The notes: generated by a model from the letters alone, not told the origin. A stretch of DNA of 64,000 nucleotides from Calendula officinalis (GCA_963853835.1 OY970825.1:41016908-41080907), one strand, 5' to 3'. Counted from the stretch's first letter, positions 21,094 to 35,366 are shown. A program made the numbers and translations.

Positions 21094-23353
21094 TGATCCT
21101 ACGAGCACCAAGTTTTATAATTCAGTATTTTGTGGATTCGTTTTAAACAATTTTACTTTATTGTTTGGATAATTTTATTTTTTGTTAAAACAAGTTTTTA
21201 TTTTGGTTTTAATTAAATTTCGAATCCATGGTTGAATTATATTGTGTGCATGTGTGATAATTACACTAGTCAAGGTTTATGACTAGATTGTAAGTCAAGC
21301 TTTGATTTACTTATATTTCATGTTTATGTATATTTGTTTGATTGTTGTATAAATAATGTCTTGATAGCTCAAGGTACTTAGATGCTAGTGATTAGAAAGT
21401 TTTTCTAATGAAAGTATTTAAGAGTTTTATGGAAGCATAAGGTTCAAGAGTTATTGAACTTAGTTAAAACATCTTAAGTAATAGTCATTACTTATGATAG
21501 AAAGTTTTAAAGTATTAGTATTAATATAGTATGATTGTATTGGATATAATCAAGATAGACTTTAAGAGTGTTATTACAAGTCTTTTATACTTGTAGTAAA
21601 GGATTTAATGAAGTCATAATTCCCTAATAGGAATAATTGGATATTCGCATAATCCAAGTAAAATGACTTAGATATTAAATGACTCTTAAAAGGGACAAAC
21701 TATATTAAAGCGTTTAAGAATTAAAAGGTATTATTGCAAGTCTTTTATACTTGTAATGAATACAATATATAATCAAGTCATAATTCCCTAACGGGAATGT
21801 TGGATATTCGCAAATCCAAAGGATGATCTTAATAGAATTCTTAAAAAGATTAAACTACAAGTTATTGACTAGGTCAAAGTAGTTTAAGAGATGCTTAAGT
21901 TCCATAAAAAGTAAGTGGGAGCTAAGACTAACATAATTCATTAAAGATGTTGATGAATTCAGTAAGTTAGTAAGACATTGACAACAAGGTTTTACCAAGT
22001 CGTTAGCCAAAGAGTTAAGAGAAATAATAAATGATCGTTAATTAGATTATTGCAAACCTAATAGCGTGATCACAAGTCTTGTGATTAATTATTGCATATC
22101 TAATAGGTTGTTAACACTTCAGTGGATAACACAATCATTTAAGGAAATTTCTTTAACTAGTAAGAATATCTACAAATCAAGTAACTAAAAGAGGCTTTAG
22201 TTGCAAGGATAATTTTATGAATTCAAGAAACTAAGGAGTTAATTTCCAATCCTCCTATGTTTACCGAATTGCATATAAGGCAAGACTAGAATATGTTCTA
22301 GATTGTTGCAAGAACAATATCTAGCAAAGACAAAAGTAATAGTATTCCTAAATACTCGTCTTATGTCTTTAGTTTAACAGAAATGATTAGTTTAGTGATA
22401 AAGTTAAAATTAAGTTTGTAAGAATCAGTAAGTAATCAACACGAACGAAAGGAATAAGTAATGATCCAGTAATAATTCAGTATCTATGTCCAGTAAGGAA
22501 TAGTACATGAGTTAGTATCATTTTTATTCAGACTTTGTATGTTTTACATCATCCATGAATAAAAGTCTATTTATTCAAAAAGTTACAAAAATCTGTGACT
22601 ACTCGTCTTGGTGGGAACCTCGATGAGACGTTAAGGTCATCGCGGTATTTGGTGGTAGATTCGAAACTCTTCGAAGATAGCTACACAAGTTTTGTGTAAA
22701 CAAAATATCGGTGATATTCTGTTGGAGCTCAACGAATATTGGATTGACCACCGTGACAATACTTCGCGGTTGAAAAGTTCAAAAGTATTGTTCACTAGGA
22801 TTGTCCTTAAGCCTGAGGTATTTGGTTTAGGATATAATGACTAATGTGCTTTGGTTCAACTTAGACAATTCTGAAATACGTTTGTCATACGAGGCGATAA
22901 TGGGTACAAAGGAAGTTGTTTTTTAAATAGAAATATAACAAAATGGTAATTGCACCTCCTCTTTAGGAGAGATATTTATAGGTCATTTGACTTGATGAGA
23001 AACTGGCAAGTGCACGGCCGTGCCCAAACGAACTGATCTGTTCTTTGTCGTTTATCACAGTAGTTTGAATCAAGAAGTCATAAAATGATTTCGAATACAT
23101 GAGTTGATATTTTCTACCATGCTCGTATTCGTTATCACAAATATCGTGCTGCAAGGTATAATCCTAACAACGTTACCCAAGAAGTAAAGACAAAGTGTTC
23201 TTTACTAGGAGACGCTATTAAGAGTTTTTCATAAAACTATACCAGGGTTACATAAGCTGTTTTTATGGGGTTGGTTACCTACATGCCCATCTAGAAGGCC
23301 ACTGTAGCTCATATCATTAAGAGAAAGGTTACAAACTTACACAAGTGGGAGTC
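21094..23353 (+). other. 3' non-coding region of gag-only element
   Basis: AT-rich with no pol domain in any frame. Two similar modules at about 21580-21680 and 21735-21830 each hold ACAAGTCTTTTATACTTGTA followed by an ATTCCCTAA...GGGAAT hairpin and TTGGATATTCGCA. A purine-rich ACAAGTGGGAGTC precedes the 3' LTR. Confidence 0.6.
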
Positions 23354-24553
23354 TGAAGGATTTATGTGCACAGTTAGTCAACCTATGATGATACATCCAT
23401 GCATGCGAAACACTTAAGGGTCACACCGGTGAGTGCATGTAATACGAACAAGTTATGCAACGATAATACGAAGAGGAATGATTCATGATAGTCATTATGA
23501 ATCAGTTAAGTATTAAGTTAAGTTTAACTTATTACTAGATTAGTTTAACTAACTAATTAATACAAGTAGTTGTACATTTACTAGTTGAGTAAATATACAA
23601 TGTGTTAATTAAAGGTTATCCTGATATGATTTAAAGCTATTAAATCATATTGTAATTGGATAATATTATTGTGTAAATTATATAAAGGTTATTATATAAT
23701 TAACTATTAAAAGTATAAATACAAGTATATATAATTCGCGTATATGGGTACCGAATTATTAGTGTGTTAATACTAGACATTTAATAGTTAAGTGCAACAA
23801 TAATAAACTAGTTAAAACTATAAGGGATAGAAGTGTAAAAAGGAAGTTTAATTAAGAAGTTAATCTTAATTAAACTAGAATGGTTTTAAGTGTAAGATCT
23901 TCTATTATAAATAGAAGGCTTATGACTAAACCCTAGATGTTGATTCTTGCCTCCTTACACACGAAATTCCCTCCCCTCTCTCCCCTTCGATCGGCCGAGC
24001 AACAAGGGAAGAACACAAGTCTTGTGTTCTTCGTGTTCTTCATTCGTTCTTCGTGTTCTTCGAGTTCTTCTGATGATCGACTCAACCTCTGATAAAAAAG
24101 ATATACCTTGGTTATATTTCATCTCTTTTCCGAAGATCAAGGATCGTTGCAAGTGATCATCTAGAGGATCGTTCGTCGTGTTCATCATCAGTGGACTTAT
24201 CTTAAGCATTAACCTAAGGTATGATTCATGGAACACTCTTTCCTCCTTCTCCTCTTGTTCAAAGTCGAACCAAAGTAATCGACGAACACACACAAGGATG
24301 TGTGTGTGTGTGTTGGAGTTCTTCGTACAAGGTTTGTTTCTTCTTAACCTAATCTAGATTTCCAACATCCCAATCCTTTAGGATTTAAGGATTAGGTTTA
24401 ATCCCAGTTCCGCATTTAGGGATTAAATCAGCTAGTTGGTTTTAACCGGTCAAGAACAAGTTCATGTTCTTGGTCAGCATGGTTCGAACCAAGTACACTA
24501 GGAGGTCGACCCAAGTGGTTGATCAGTCGCATGGTGCGTAGCGAAACCCTACA
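23354..24553 (+). repeat. 3' LTR of gag-only element
   Basis: 1200 bases, TGAAGG...CCTACA, highly similar to 13049-14201 apart from an extra block near 24068-24130 and a missing CCTAGGGTTC block near 24270. Confidence 0.9.
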
Positions 24554-24558
24554 AAGGG
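24554..24558 (+). repeat. Target site duplication, right copy (AAGGG)
   Basis: Identical to 13044-13048. Confidence 0.85.
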
Positions 24559-27500
24559 TTCCATATTCTATACGAAAATAATTTGCTTAAGGTATATAAA
24601 AAACAATTTAGTGGTTTACACCACTATCAACTAATACAAAAACAGGAAAATTATTCACAAGGAATATACATATCACACAAAATTCTCATATACTCGGGTA
24701 TATAACTCAAAGTATGATCTAAAATATAACTCGGAAGTCTAACTCCGAAATGAACTCAAAACGTACCTGAGGAGTACAACTCAGAAATCTGACTCAAAAA
24801 TAAACCAGAACTCTATCTCAGAAATAAACTCATAAAGATAATATTTGCTAGTAACAACATAAGATATAATTCACATTTTACTCTTTCACATGACTCATCG
24901 CGGTCTATATTAACAAGTTATTACAAAATTTAGAATTTCTCTTGGTTATTTCAGCCACATACTTACTCATTAATCTCATGTTAAAAGTTTTCATCACGCT
25001 TCACTTACTTTATTTTAATGATTTCTCGTTACTCACTTAATAATTCAATTCATTAATTCTCATTTACTCAATTAAGCAATTACCCTTTATTCTCACTTTA
25101 AAGTACTACTCTTTACACCTTAATTTACCGATTCCTTATTTTAGTAATTCTCAGTGCTCATTTTATTATAGATCTCATTTTTTTCACTTTACTGAATTCC
25201 CCATTCACTTGATTCCGTAACTATTCTTAATCCAATAAATTAAATGTTATAAAATATATTATTTGATAACTCTAAGTGGTAAAATATATTACTCAATCCA
25301 ATAATATCGCTTGATCATTCTCCTTGGCACAATTTAGTAATGAATCACAAATAACATTTTCTCATTAATAAAGTTTTATAATACCTCATAATTTTTAAAT
25401 AAAGCTTCTTGTTAATTTACCACTTCTCTTTTAACTCATTTTAATAATTTGTCCCCTTAACTCAATTTATAATTTCTTATAAACTCAAAATTACTCAGTA
25501 GTCTGTCCAAACAAAATTTTCTCATTGAACTTGTTTTATTAATTAATTACTAACTCAATTAACGACCTCATTTTAACTCATTATTTCATTATTTATATAA
25601 TTATGGTACTTACCATTTCGCTTTTGCACCATTACACTCAACTCGTTAAATCATGGTATATTAATTCCTCCAATAATCACGGTTATCAATTTTATAAACT
25701 AGGTAGTTACACCATGGAATTAAACCAATTATTATTAATTTGCTCTATCCGGTAGTTACTCTTATGAATATTAAATCAAATATATGTATCTAGATGTCAT
25801 ACTTTTAAAATCATCATCCAGAAAAATCTCTCTGTATAAGCATCATGCTCATAATAATTATAAATAATTCATAATGATAATTATTTTATTTTTGGAAATT
25901 TTCCTTTTTACCCCTACTCAACTGCACTTGGAGAAAACTCGTCCTCAAGTTTGACACTAGAATTCTCGATCCTAATTAGCACACCAATCATATTCTCACT
26001 CAAGCAAACAATATGCATAAAATAAATTCACAACAGCAAGCATTGGTCCATCGTTCTGTAATAGGGGCCCTCTATTACTTTCGACACCTACTTTTGTTTG
26101 GTCACGAGTCAATCCCAAAGTTTATAACTTCCCACATAAAAATTTCAACAACAGATCACACTCAGAAGAAAGAAAAGTTTATTTTCAAAATCTGATAAAT
26201 ACAAATATGCACTCAGTTGTGGGTACTCAAAATCTCATAACATTACTCAGAAAATCATGCATATTTTAGTCTCATACGCGATACTCGGGTAACTCAGCTT
26301 CATAGAAATATTTCTACTTTGCTACTTTCACAATACAAATCTCATTTTAAACTTTTCATTTGGATATCTCATTTATGACTACTCATAAATATGATTCACA
26401 TCATCTTCACAATTATATTAGATTTATTATAATTTGTGAACGTCGATTAATACCCTTGCGATCAGGGTTCTCAGTTATTGTGATCCTCGTTTAACTTGAT
26501 TCAATGGTGGCTCTTTTAACTCGTTTTTAAATAGATTAAATAGATAATCACCAACTGCATGATGATGGTTTTCCCTTAATCCGTTTTAATAATTGCTCTT
26601 TAAGATAAATTGGAGATAAATTTCAGATTAATTTGGCTCAATAAATTCTCAATTAACTAGCATAATAACTTTAATAGTTTACTCAATATCTCTGCGTTAA
26701 CTCAATAATCTCTCCCTGAACTCGTTATTCACATGAAGTTTTGCACTCAGCTAATTAATTCGCATACTTTAAATGGTTACTCATTTTATCTCAATTTAAT
26801 AATTCTCAAATAATTTGTCAATTTGTCGACTTTTCATCATAAAATTTTCTCAACTGTTACAGCTCATGGCTCCTCGTATTCACAAATTGTTAATCTTTCA
26901 TTTTAATTCAATAACTCATCTTACAACCATGTTCAATAGCTCTCCTTTAGCTCGCGATATAACTCATCATGTTTACTTCTCATTAACTCACTTTATCAAT
27001 TGTTCTTAAACTTGTTTCACTCAATACTCTTTTTTTTATATAAATTAAAACTTTAAAAAAATGATATAAAAAGATACAATTTTTTTTATGCATTTAACAT
27101 TTCTCATCTCTTTACAAAAACATTTCTCTTTTAGATCATGTTAATAATTCTCGTTTAACTCGACTCGCTTGCTTTATTACTTCTTATACTCTTGTCTCAA
27201 TACTGTCTCGGTTAATTCAAATTACAAATTTCCCAGATACTTCATTTTCATAGCTCTTCATAACTCGACTAATGATTACTCTTTGTTTCATCAAGTTTAC
27301 CAAATATAAGAAATTTCTTTTTAATCCATCTATAAATTCTTACACAAATTTAGAATTCCATATTAATGTATCTTTTGATTGCTTAAACTTGATATATAAC
27401 TTCTCATTATGCATACTCGTTTTATTATTTTATAAACGCACTTATCAAAATTTGGTTCAATATCTTTCTCGTTTAGCTCAAATGTAATTTTTTTTCTTGA

Positions 27501-28343
27501 ATTAATAATTTCTCCTTACGCAACTTGGTAAACCCTCATTTAAATATTTTTTTAATCTCTGGTTTACTAACTTCAATATCTCTTTCTCTAAACTGTTTTT
27601 CTCCGAAATGAAAAGTTTTAATATTATCCCAGTATTAAAATTTATTACTTCTCTTTTATATTAGGAACTTTCTCATTTTCTCATTTACTCAAGCATGTTT
27701 CTCATTAAATAATTTATGAATTTTATATCATAAATTGGTATTCATTTAATACACTTTTGGTTATAATTCCTCAGAATAAAATCACACATTAACTCTATCT
27801 GGTGTTCTTTTAAATTAGAAACTTTTATTATTTTTCTCATTCAAATTTATTGCTCCTTATATTCTCATTATGATTTCACATTTCTCTCGTATGTGTTTTT
27901 GTATATATATATAGAGAGAAACTATGAGAGTTAAAAATCAAAATTATGCTCTAATTTATAATCAGAATCATAAATCTCACATTCATATATCATATATATT
28001 TAGTCGTACAATTCACATGTAATTCTCTTAGGTTACAAAAATATTTGTAATTCTAACTACTCAGAAAACGATCTACGTCGCGAAATACACTCAGAATTAA
28101 AATCAGATTCATACTAAAATTATGCTCGGAAAATATCACAGATTCAAATAAATAATACTCTTAAATATTACCAGCAGCGGGAAAAGCGAGAGGTCGACGT
28201 GACATGCTGTATGTTTGATGTAGAAACTTTTCTCAGAAAAATATTTGACTCTTTTCTCGTTTTAAAAACTCGATACTCAAACTTGAGTTTGAATTCGCCC
28301 CTTGCGAACTCAAATCCCTCAAGTCAGAGCTCTGATACCAACT
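24559..28343 (-). other. Gypsy interior next to primer site, non-coding
   Basis: Very AT-rich and dominated by ACTCATT/CTCATTTT words. No open frame on either strand has a recognisable domain. In the minus-strand element this is where the leader and gag should be; neither is seen. Confidence 0.6.
28327..28342 (-). other. Primer binding site of antisense gypsy element
   Basis: The reverse complement reads TTGGTATCAGAGCTC directly after the LTR end, complementary to initiator Met-tRNA. Confidence 0.8.
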
Positions 28344-30950
28344 TGTAACACCCAAAATTTCACAAAAATTTTAAATTTTTTTGAGTACAAGACTTTAAAT
28401 AAAAAAAATCCCAACAACTTAAATAATTTAAATCCCAAATAATAAAGTTGTCATTTAAAAATGTATTTAATGCGGAAATAGTTTAATAAATTATAAGTGT
28501 TTAAAATGGTAAATGTTTTCCACATCAGCACTGGGAAGATACACCGGTCAACTGTCCACCTTCTCTTTTCCTTTGCTAGTCCGGAAACATTGGGGAATAG
28601 TTTGGGTCAGCTGGGAAGCTGAGTGAATAATCTCAAAATGCATACAATCATAACATACAACACATGAGGGCACATCGGTGTACTCCTACTCAGAATCTAC
28701 TCAATTAATTACTCGGATTTATTTCTCAGATTTTATTACTCAGATTTTAATTTATATAGCGCGCTTGTGTGATTCTGGTCGATCGCCCCTCCTCACACCT
28801 CAGATAGGCGTAAGCCAAAAACTCAGACGGGTGTAATCCCAAAACTCAGACGGGAGGTGATCCAAAATGGCATATAGCCAAAACTCAGAGGTGTGTTATT
28901 TATTATGTTTCTATCTCTTTAACAGAATTATCTCAGATGCCCTAGCAGGTAATAGCACAGAATGACTCTGCGTCGAGCTCAAATACCGGGGCACAATGTC
29001 TCAGATCAGTATAATAAAAACATATTCTCAGATACTCAGATAACAGATTAAACTCAGATAGAAAATATGGTGCAAGTAATGTAACACGTAAGTTATGCAT
29101 GTACAACGTTAAAACTGAATACACGGCGAGAATACTCACCTCGAGAAACTCCAAGGGTTCCCGACCGTCAAGGGTTCACCAGATTATCTTTTAGACGATC
29201 TTAAAACATAAAATGAAACCCCGAATTAAAAATCCACCGAAGGCCTTAATTTAGAAAAATTGGCAGCACCCGTCAGTCTTACGGAAACTGCCATAACTCG
29301 GAAACGGCTCATTAGATCTTTCCCATATTTTCACTACAGAAACGAGACAACCAGAAATACAACTCACTGTGAGACGGTCACTGGCCAAAACAGACTCTAA
29401 GGGTCTCAAAATGGTGTCACTAGACATGCATGCTGCACTGGTCAAGTTCCTAACAACAACATATTAAAACGGGCATAACTTTTAAACCGTAAATCAGATT
29501 GACGAGAGGGTTGCGGTACCGGAAAGCTAACTCAGAAAACAAGGTCCCTACGCAGGCCAAAAATCCAAAAAGGTATTTTAAACAGGTCAAAAACAACCGA
29601 GAACATGAGGCCAAAATCTGCCCGAAAAGTATTTAACTTCAAAACCCGACTTAACAAACCCTACCCGTACCCGACTCAACCCGGTATCATATCACAAATT
29701 CACAGCAGCCCTGATCAAAACGGAACTCAGATTAAGACTTGAATGCCAAAAATAAAAATCAAAACTAGTGAGAAAGGACACAAGAATTTCTACCGAAACA
29801 GTACCACTTCCCGTTCGATGTAGGCAATCGAAACCTCAGAACACAGCTACCAATTCATTCACCTGCTTGCTTTGGTATATGTTTTCCTTGATATTGAAGT
29901 TGCTACTCCACGTGGCCTTCCTTGATTTAAATACCGCCTCATGTTTTAAGATATTACCAGCCACACATTGTTGAAGTGGGTCGGTGGTAGAGGTTTTACT
30001 CCTCCGTCTAACAATTAATTGCCAAAGCTTTCTTTTAACACAAACCCCCACCCATTACCACGTGACATGGCTGCTTCTTCCCGAATCAGACACACTAGAT
30101 ATTAACCTCCTCTCGTTTCTGCTTGGCGACGGAAGGGACTGAAATTGCGATTGGAGATATGCTAGACGGCTGGACGAAATCGAGAACAAATTAAAGAACT
30201 TACCGAAGAATAACCCGCTATAACCGGTGAACCACCGCTCGAATACTCACCGGATTTTTCCTACAATTTGTGAGTTCCTTTCTTGGCAGTAGTAGACGAG
30301 AATGGGGCAGAAGAATTGTCGACTGAGTGAGGATGATGAAGCAAGATAATTTACGATGATGATTAGGGTAAGCGTAAGAGAGAATTAGCCTTAAATATTA
30401 ATTGGCTTCGGGCTTTAAGCCTTCTTTTCCTTTGGTCGGACTTAAGCAGCACGCACAAGAGAATTAAAATGGGCTCAGGCCCTTCTCACTTATCTCCTCT
30501 GCTCATCTAATCCACAGAATCAAGGGCTCGATCTTACTGCACTTGGGCCAGATTCGAGAACAATTGGGCATGGAAGATCTCGGTCTACTCGACAACTATT
30601 AAACCGGTGGGGGCTGAAACTAGAACATGGGCTCGAGTCTCTCTTCTTGGAAACGAATCACGATTACATAATAGAGGGTTCCGGCCTTGGCCTACGGCCG
30701 GCCTTGACCCGCCACTCAACTCCCGGGATTTAAACATCTAGATAATTAAAATAATGAAACGTCACATAATAATCACTACACCGTAATAAAGAACACATAA
30801 ATGTGTAGCTGAAACAACACAAAAAGTCTAAAAGTCTAATACTCATGATCACGAAACGGCACACCATTTATCACATAGAAAATTAATGAATAAATGTAAT
30901 TTAAATTAATTAAAAATTAATATTTAATTAATTAAAAATTCAGGACGTTA
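28344..30950 (-). repeat. Gypsy LTR B (5' LTR of the antisense element)
   Basis: About 2.6 kb. It starts TGTAACACCC at 28344 and breaks off at GACGTTA, without the final CA, where the next element's truncated LTR begins. It matches LTR A closely throughout. Confidence 0.85.
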
Positions 30951-32267
30951 AAGTCCTTTATTTAATAAAACATATTTATAATTTATCAAAAGTCATATTA
31001 CTTTAACTTCTCTTTGACTAGAATATAAATCCATCTCTAGTAACTTTATGCTTATTCTCCTAGCAAATAAATCACTACTTTTATTAGTATAATATACTAA
31101 TCAATACTTGATTACTTGAAAATCATTGTCATTAGTTTTATTAATACATATTATTAATAAACCAAATATCTTACTTTCTAATTCATACTCTTAATCATAC
31201 ATCATATTAATAAAGAACTATTAATCAATTTCTCATTATCATAACCTCTTTCAAAATCGTTAGTCATTTAGACATACTTAGATAGTCTAATATTTGCATT
31301 TTCTTATCTTTTCATTCATATCTTTTTTTAAAACATTTATTAATAAAGACTCATAAAACATCATAGTTTTCAAAATCATTTGCTATGTACTCGGTAAAAG
31401 TCTCATGTACTCACCTTAGCCAAGCTAAATCCAAATCGTGTTTATCAACACGAATCCTTGCTTCCCACCATTGGAGCACCTTCAATCCTTAGGTCTTCTT
31501 GACCTATCATCAACATATCCACATACTCTAGTTATTATCCATAACTAGTCACTAATTAAACCAAAATAACCTTCTTAACCACCAAGTTCATCCAACTTGG
31601 TGGAATCTCAAACCCTAGTTCAAGATTTCCATCAACAAATCTCAAATCCAACTTGTACACAATGTTTACAAGCTTACAATGAGTGTTCTACACTCATATT
31701 AGTCATCTTCCCCAAAGATAACTTGGTAGGTTACCCAAACCACCATTTTTCCCCAAATAAAGTTCACAAACTAACTACCAACTATCAAGGATCAAGAATC
31801 CTTACCATTGATGTTAAGATCCACAAGATTGATGAAGATTGGAGCTCTAGAACCCCAAAATCTCCCAAAAGCTCTAAAAAATCGGCTGCACAAGAATGGG
31901 GTGAAAAAATGAGCAAAACCCTAGTTTTTCCCTTTTTTATGTTGTTCAGGCACCTTCGTGGCACGAAATAAATTTTTCGTGGCACGAGGTTTGGCGGGGC
32001 TATCTTCGTGGCACGAAACTGAAACTTCACGTTCAGCAGGTCACGAAAACAAGTTTCTGTCTCACTTCGTACCACGAACCCAGATCTTCGTGACACGAAA
32101 ATGTGCAGGTCTGCACTTTTGTTTGTCCTTTTCGACACGGTTTCGTCCGTAACTTTCTCATACGATGTACAAATGACACGAAACCAATTCCCACATGTTT
32201 TAAATGATTTATCCTTATTTATCATATTTTTTCATAACTTATTCAACCCAAAAGTCGGGTCGTTACA
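30951..32267 (-). repeat. Gypsy-2 3' LTR, truncated
   Basis: Corresponds to about 36565-37882 of the complete LTR; roughly 830 bases are missing at the junction with LTR B. It ends GTCGGGTCGTTACA. It carries five TTCGTGGCACGAA-like palindromes (31955-32099). Confidence 0.85.
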
Positions 32268-35027
32268 ACTATCCACCCCTTAACAGGATTTTGTCCTCGG
32301 AATCAACTCAAGGATTTCCAATCCCCATTCCGCTTCCATCCTCTTGTATCTATTACCATCAACCTTTTCCAATCGTGATTCAATAACAGTTATACATTTA
32401 AAGGCACTTAACACTGTTATGCCCAAACGGGTCAAAAATCCATCTTAAGCCCTTAATACCCCAAACGGGACAAAATTCCATAACTCGATTATAACACTTT
32501 CAATCGTTTAACTAAATCCTTTTATCCACATAGGAACGATATGACCCAATCATTACTATTATTAAATCAATCAAAACGAAAGTCAATGTCTAGCTTCGAC
32601 CAAGTTGCCATCATTGTCTAATCTTTGACTTAAGCACAAAGTCAACTATACTTTGACAATTTCCATACTCACTAAAGGTTCCATTAATCATCATTTCCTT
32701 TACAATCGGCCTTACATTCATGGTCATCAACAATCATACTCGATTCCCAAATTCATCTCGAAGCACCCAACGCTCAAAGTCGCACACTATAATTATTTCC
32801 ATTAGTCAATTAACCATTATCATACACACATATAGGTGATACATTATGATCTTATCATTGGCTGGCCATTCTAAGCGAAAGTCAAAACTCAAGTTTGACC
32901 AAAGTCAACAATCCACAAGTTGACCAACCTTGACTTATGAATAAAGTCAAACTTACTTTGCAAAATTCACATATCCTTTACTAGTGAGACATCACTTCCC
33001 AAAAATTTTGTCACTCCCGATTCCAATTTCTATACCTCCTTTCTCAATTGTTTCTCTTTTCCTTGATTTCCATTTCCGCAATCAATTCACAATTTCCATC
33101 TAAAGCATTATCGATCTCCATTACCTTTTAACTTTCATTCGAGTACTTATGCTATTTATAATTTCCTTCAAACATCCTTATACCATACTTGTAATTCCCG
33201 ATTACCGGCTTTAGAGCCTCAATCATATTCAATTGTGGCCTAACCACCCATTATACATCTTTCACCACTCATTGGCTACTAACAAACTTTGCTTCCTGTA
33301 AGCATTCATTTTTCATAAACTATGAACTTGTAGCATCTCCTACACATACTTATACTTAAACACGACCCGTGTTTTTAACCCAAGTTCTCATTTTCCATAT
33401 AATTATAGCAATAACTAATTATACAGTTCTACATACGTCAGCTATAAACATCATAATCATGATACATCAAATCATACTTTAATTATCATATCGAGATGAT
33501 CGGAAAGCCTCCAATCCATCACGATCCTAACTTTCACAATGATCGGAAAGCCTCCAATCCAAAGTGACTCATCAAATCTCGTTAACCGGAAAGCCTCCAA
33601 TCTAACAAGATCCATACAATACCATTCTATCTTGCATACAATTCATGTATGCATCATTCACTAAGCATCATGCTATCATTTTCTTTCATATTAGCATATT
33701 ATCTAATTAAAATACTACTTAACATGTTCCTCAAAACATTTTCTTTCTATTATCATATGGCTTTCATAGACCATTACTCCCACTTATACCTTTATATCAC
33801 GCGGTATACACATAATCACTTCTAGTGCTTTCCGCCAATCTACTCGTTTATCAATCGTCTTTAGTCAATTCATTTTCTCATCATTAAAATTTCAAATCTT
33901 TCATTCACCACTTAGGTGACCACCATTACATTCAATTATCCACATTTTTACCGAATCACCCGGTCAACTTGAGTCAACCAATTGACTCCGATCCATCATC
34001 TAAACATAAGCTATCACACTTTCTCTATGTTCTTTTTCCAATAATTAATTGGTACCCTTGACTTAGCATACCATTTCTATGACATTTTACTATTATTTAT
34101 CCTTTTACCCTTAGCATGGAATCCATCATCCATGCTACAAACTTTTGTCATGACTAATTGTCAACCTTTACTCAACCATTTTTTTATTACTAAATTTTGT
34201 CATTCCCGACACTCACTCTTTTCCGCATATTTTCAAATTAAAAGTTTTAAATTTTTTCAAAACCCTCTAACCGTTCTTTTTCTTACCATTCGCGTATAAT
34301 AACATTGCATCATTTATTCGGATTTCCGACAAACATTATAGTTCCATTTTCAAAATCACTATTTCCATAGCTTCGCATTCACATTTTACAATTCTTACCG
34401 AAACTTAGTACTTCATTGTACTACTAACCTTTCATTGAAAATATTCATTAATCTCACGATTCATCTTTTGATATTCCATGACAACACAATACTTTATATC
34501 CTTGCTACTTGCGTCACCGAACGCCAACTCATCCAACTATAACATCCCTATTTACATAACGAACCGGGGAGATTATCTCCCAAGTACATATCTATATCAA
34601 ACGATTTATCTACAATCCTATAGGCCATTTCACTTGAGCACTAAATCGTGCGAAAATTAAGCAAATAAACCACAAACCACATAACATAAATTTTATAATT
34701 GAGGAACACTTGACACACTTTTTCACTTTCCAACATCACTATGATTTCAAGAACTTTGAGTGAGATTTTTCTTTCTTTGTTGACTCCAAGCTACTATCGA
34801 ACTTCCTTTTTTCTCCACTTGGGTCTTTCATTAAATTACCTTCTCCACAATCCTAGCAATAAATTCTCTTAGAGATTCTTCCAAGTACTCTTTCGGGACA
34901 AAACTTCCCTATCAATCTACTCACGAACTCCTTCCATGACACCTAGTACCATATTCTCTTTCCAAACTTTCGTACATCACATTCTTCCACAACGACGTCT
35001 CGTCCTTCAATAACCGAGGTGCAAAAG
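32268..35027 (-). other. Gypsy-2 interior, degenerate
   Basis: No domain recognised. The motif CGGAAAGCCTCCAATC occurs three times at 33500-33605. Directly after the gag remnant in the minus direction (about 34980-34800) lie degenerate capsid-like stretches in broken frames. Confidence 0.5.
33490..33610. repeat. Short tandem repeat
   Basis: GATCGGAAAGCCTCCAATCC and near copies, three times at about 50-base spacing. Confidence 0.7.
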
Positions 35028-35366
35028 TCACCATATCTTCCTCCAACACTTGCTACTCTCTAGCACTTGCTCCGTTTCACGAATCCACCGAATCATCACC
35101 TTCGGCTCGGAACTTCCCAAATACACATTGGGCTTACACGCCATGAATGTCTCGATCGGACATCCTCCCCTTTCTTCCGATTCAAAATCATTACCCTCTT
35201 CCGTCGAGGACTTCTCAGCACCAACCTTGCTGCTCGAAGACCTATTCTTCTTACGGATGTTAGAATCATCCCGCCTATCCTCATTCATCCAGTCATCCAT
35301 GATCCGGTTCACATCTTTATTCACTACACCTTTCATATGATTAAACAGATTCCGGATAATTTCCAA
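35028..35366 (-). pseudogene. Ty3/gypsy gag fragment
   Basis: Open for 112 residues. An acidic/basic Ser-rich head is followed by GCPIETFMACKPNVYLGS, then a Trp and a TEQVLE stretch: the start of the retrotransposon gag capsid fold, where the family has a CKPxxYxG motif before WFEKTE. The frame is lost after about residue 108 and only degenerate capsid traces continue toward 34800. Without the zinc knuckle or pol it is a relic. Confidence 0.65.

Larger units (their letters stand above)
13049..24553 (+). mobile_element. Gag-only copia-type LTR retrotransposon (TR-GAG-like)
   Basis: Direct LTRs 13049-14201 and 23354-24553, both TGAAGG...CCTACA, with matching AAGGG target duplications. Primer site at 14203, gag at 20083-21093, then 2.26 kb without pol. 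It is 11.5 kb in all, of which 3.3 kb is a Helitron inserted in the leader. Such elements need an autonomous partner for reverse transcriptase and integrase. Boundaries are exact. Confidence 0.9.
9810..30950 (-). mobile_element. Antisense gypsy (chromovirus-like) element without pol, LARD-like
   Basis: Two long direct repeats (9810-12337 and 28344-30950) are LTRs of one element on the minus strand: read in reverse they start TGTAACGTCC and end GGGTGTTACA. The primer site complementary to initiator Met-tRNA (CTCTGATACCA on +) abuts the right LTR. After removing the copia insertion, the interior is 12338-13048 plus 24559-28343, about 4.5 kb with no gag or pol recognisable. Very long LTRs and a non-coding interior match the LARD class. 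Lineage is inferred from LTR ends and primer site only. Confidence 0.7.

Noticed and set aside
31597..32225. Open frames in gypsy-2 LTRs (also 37210-37839)
   Set aside because: Shared only because of LTR duplication; no domain, and broken by small changes between copies.
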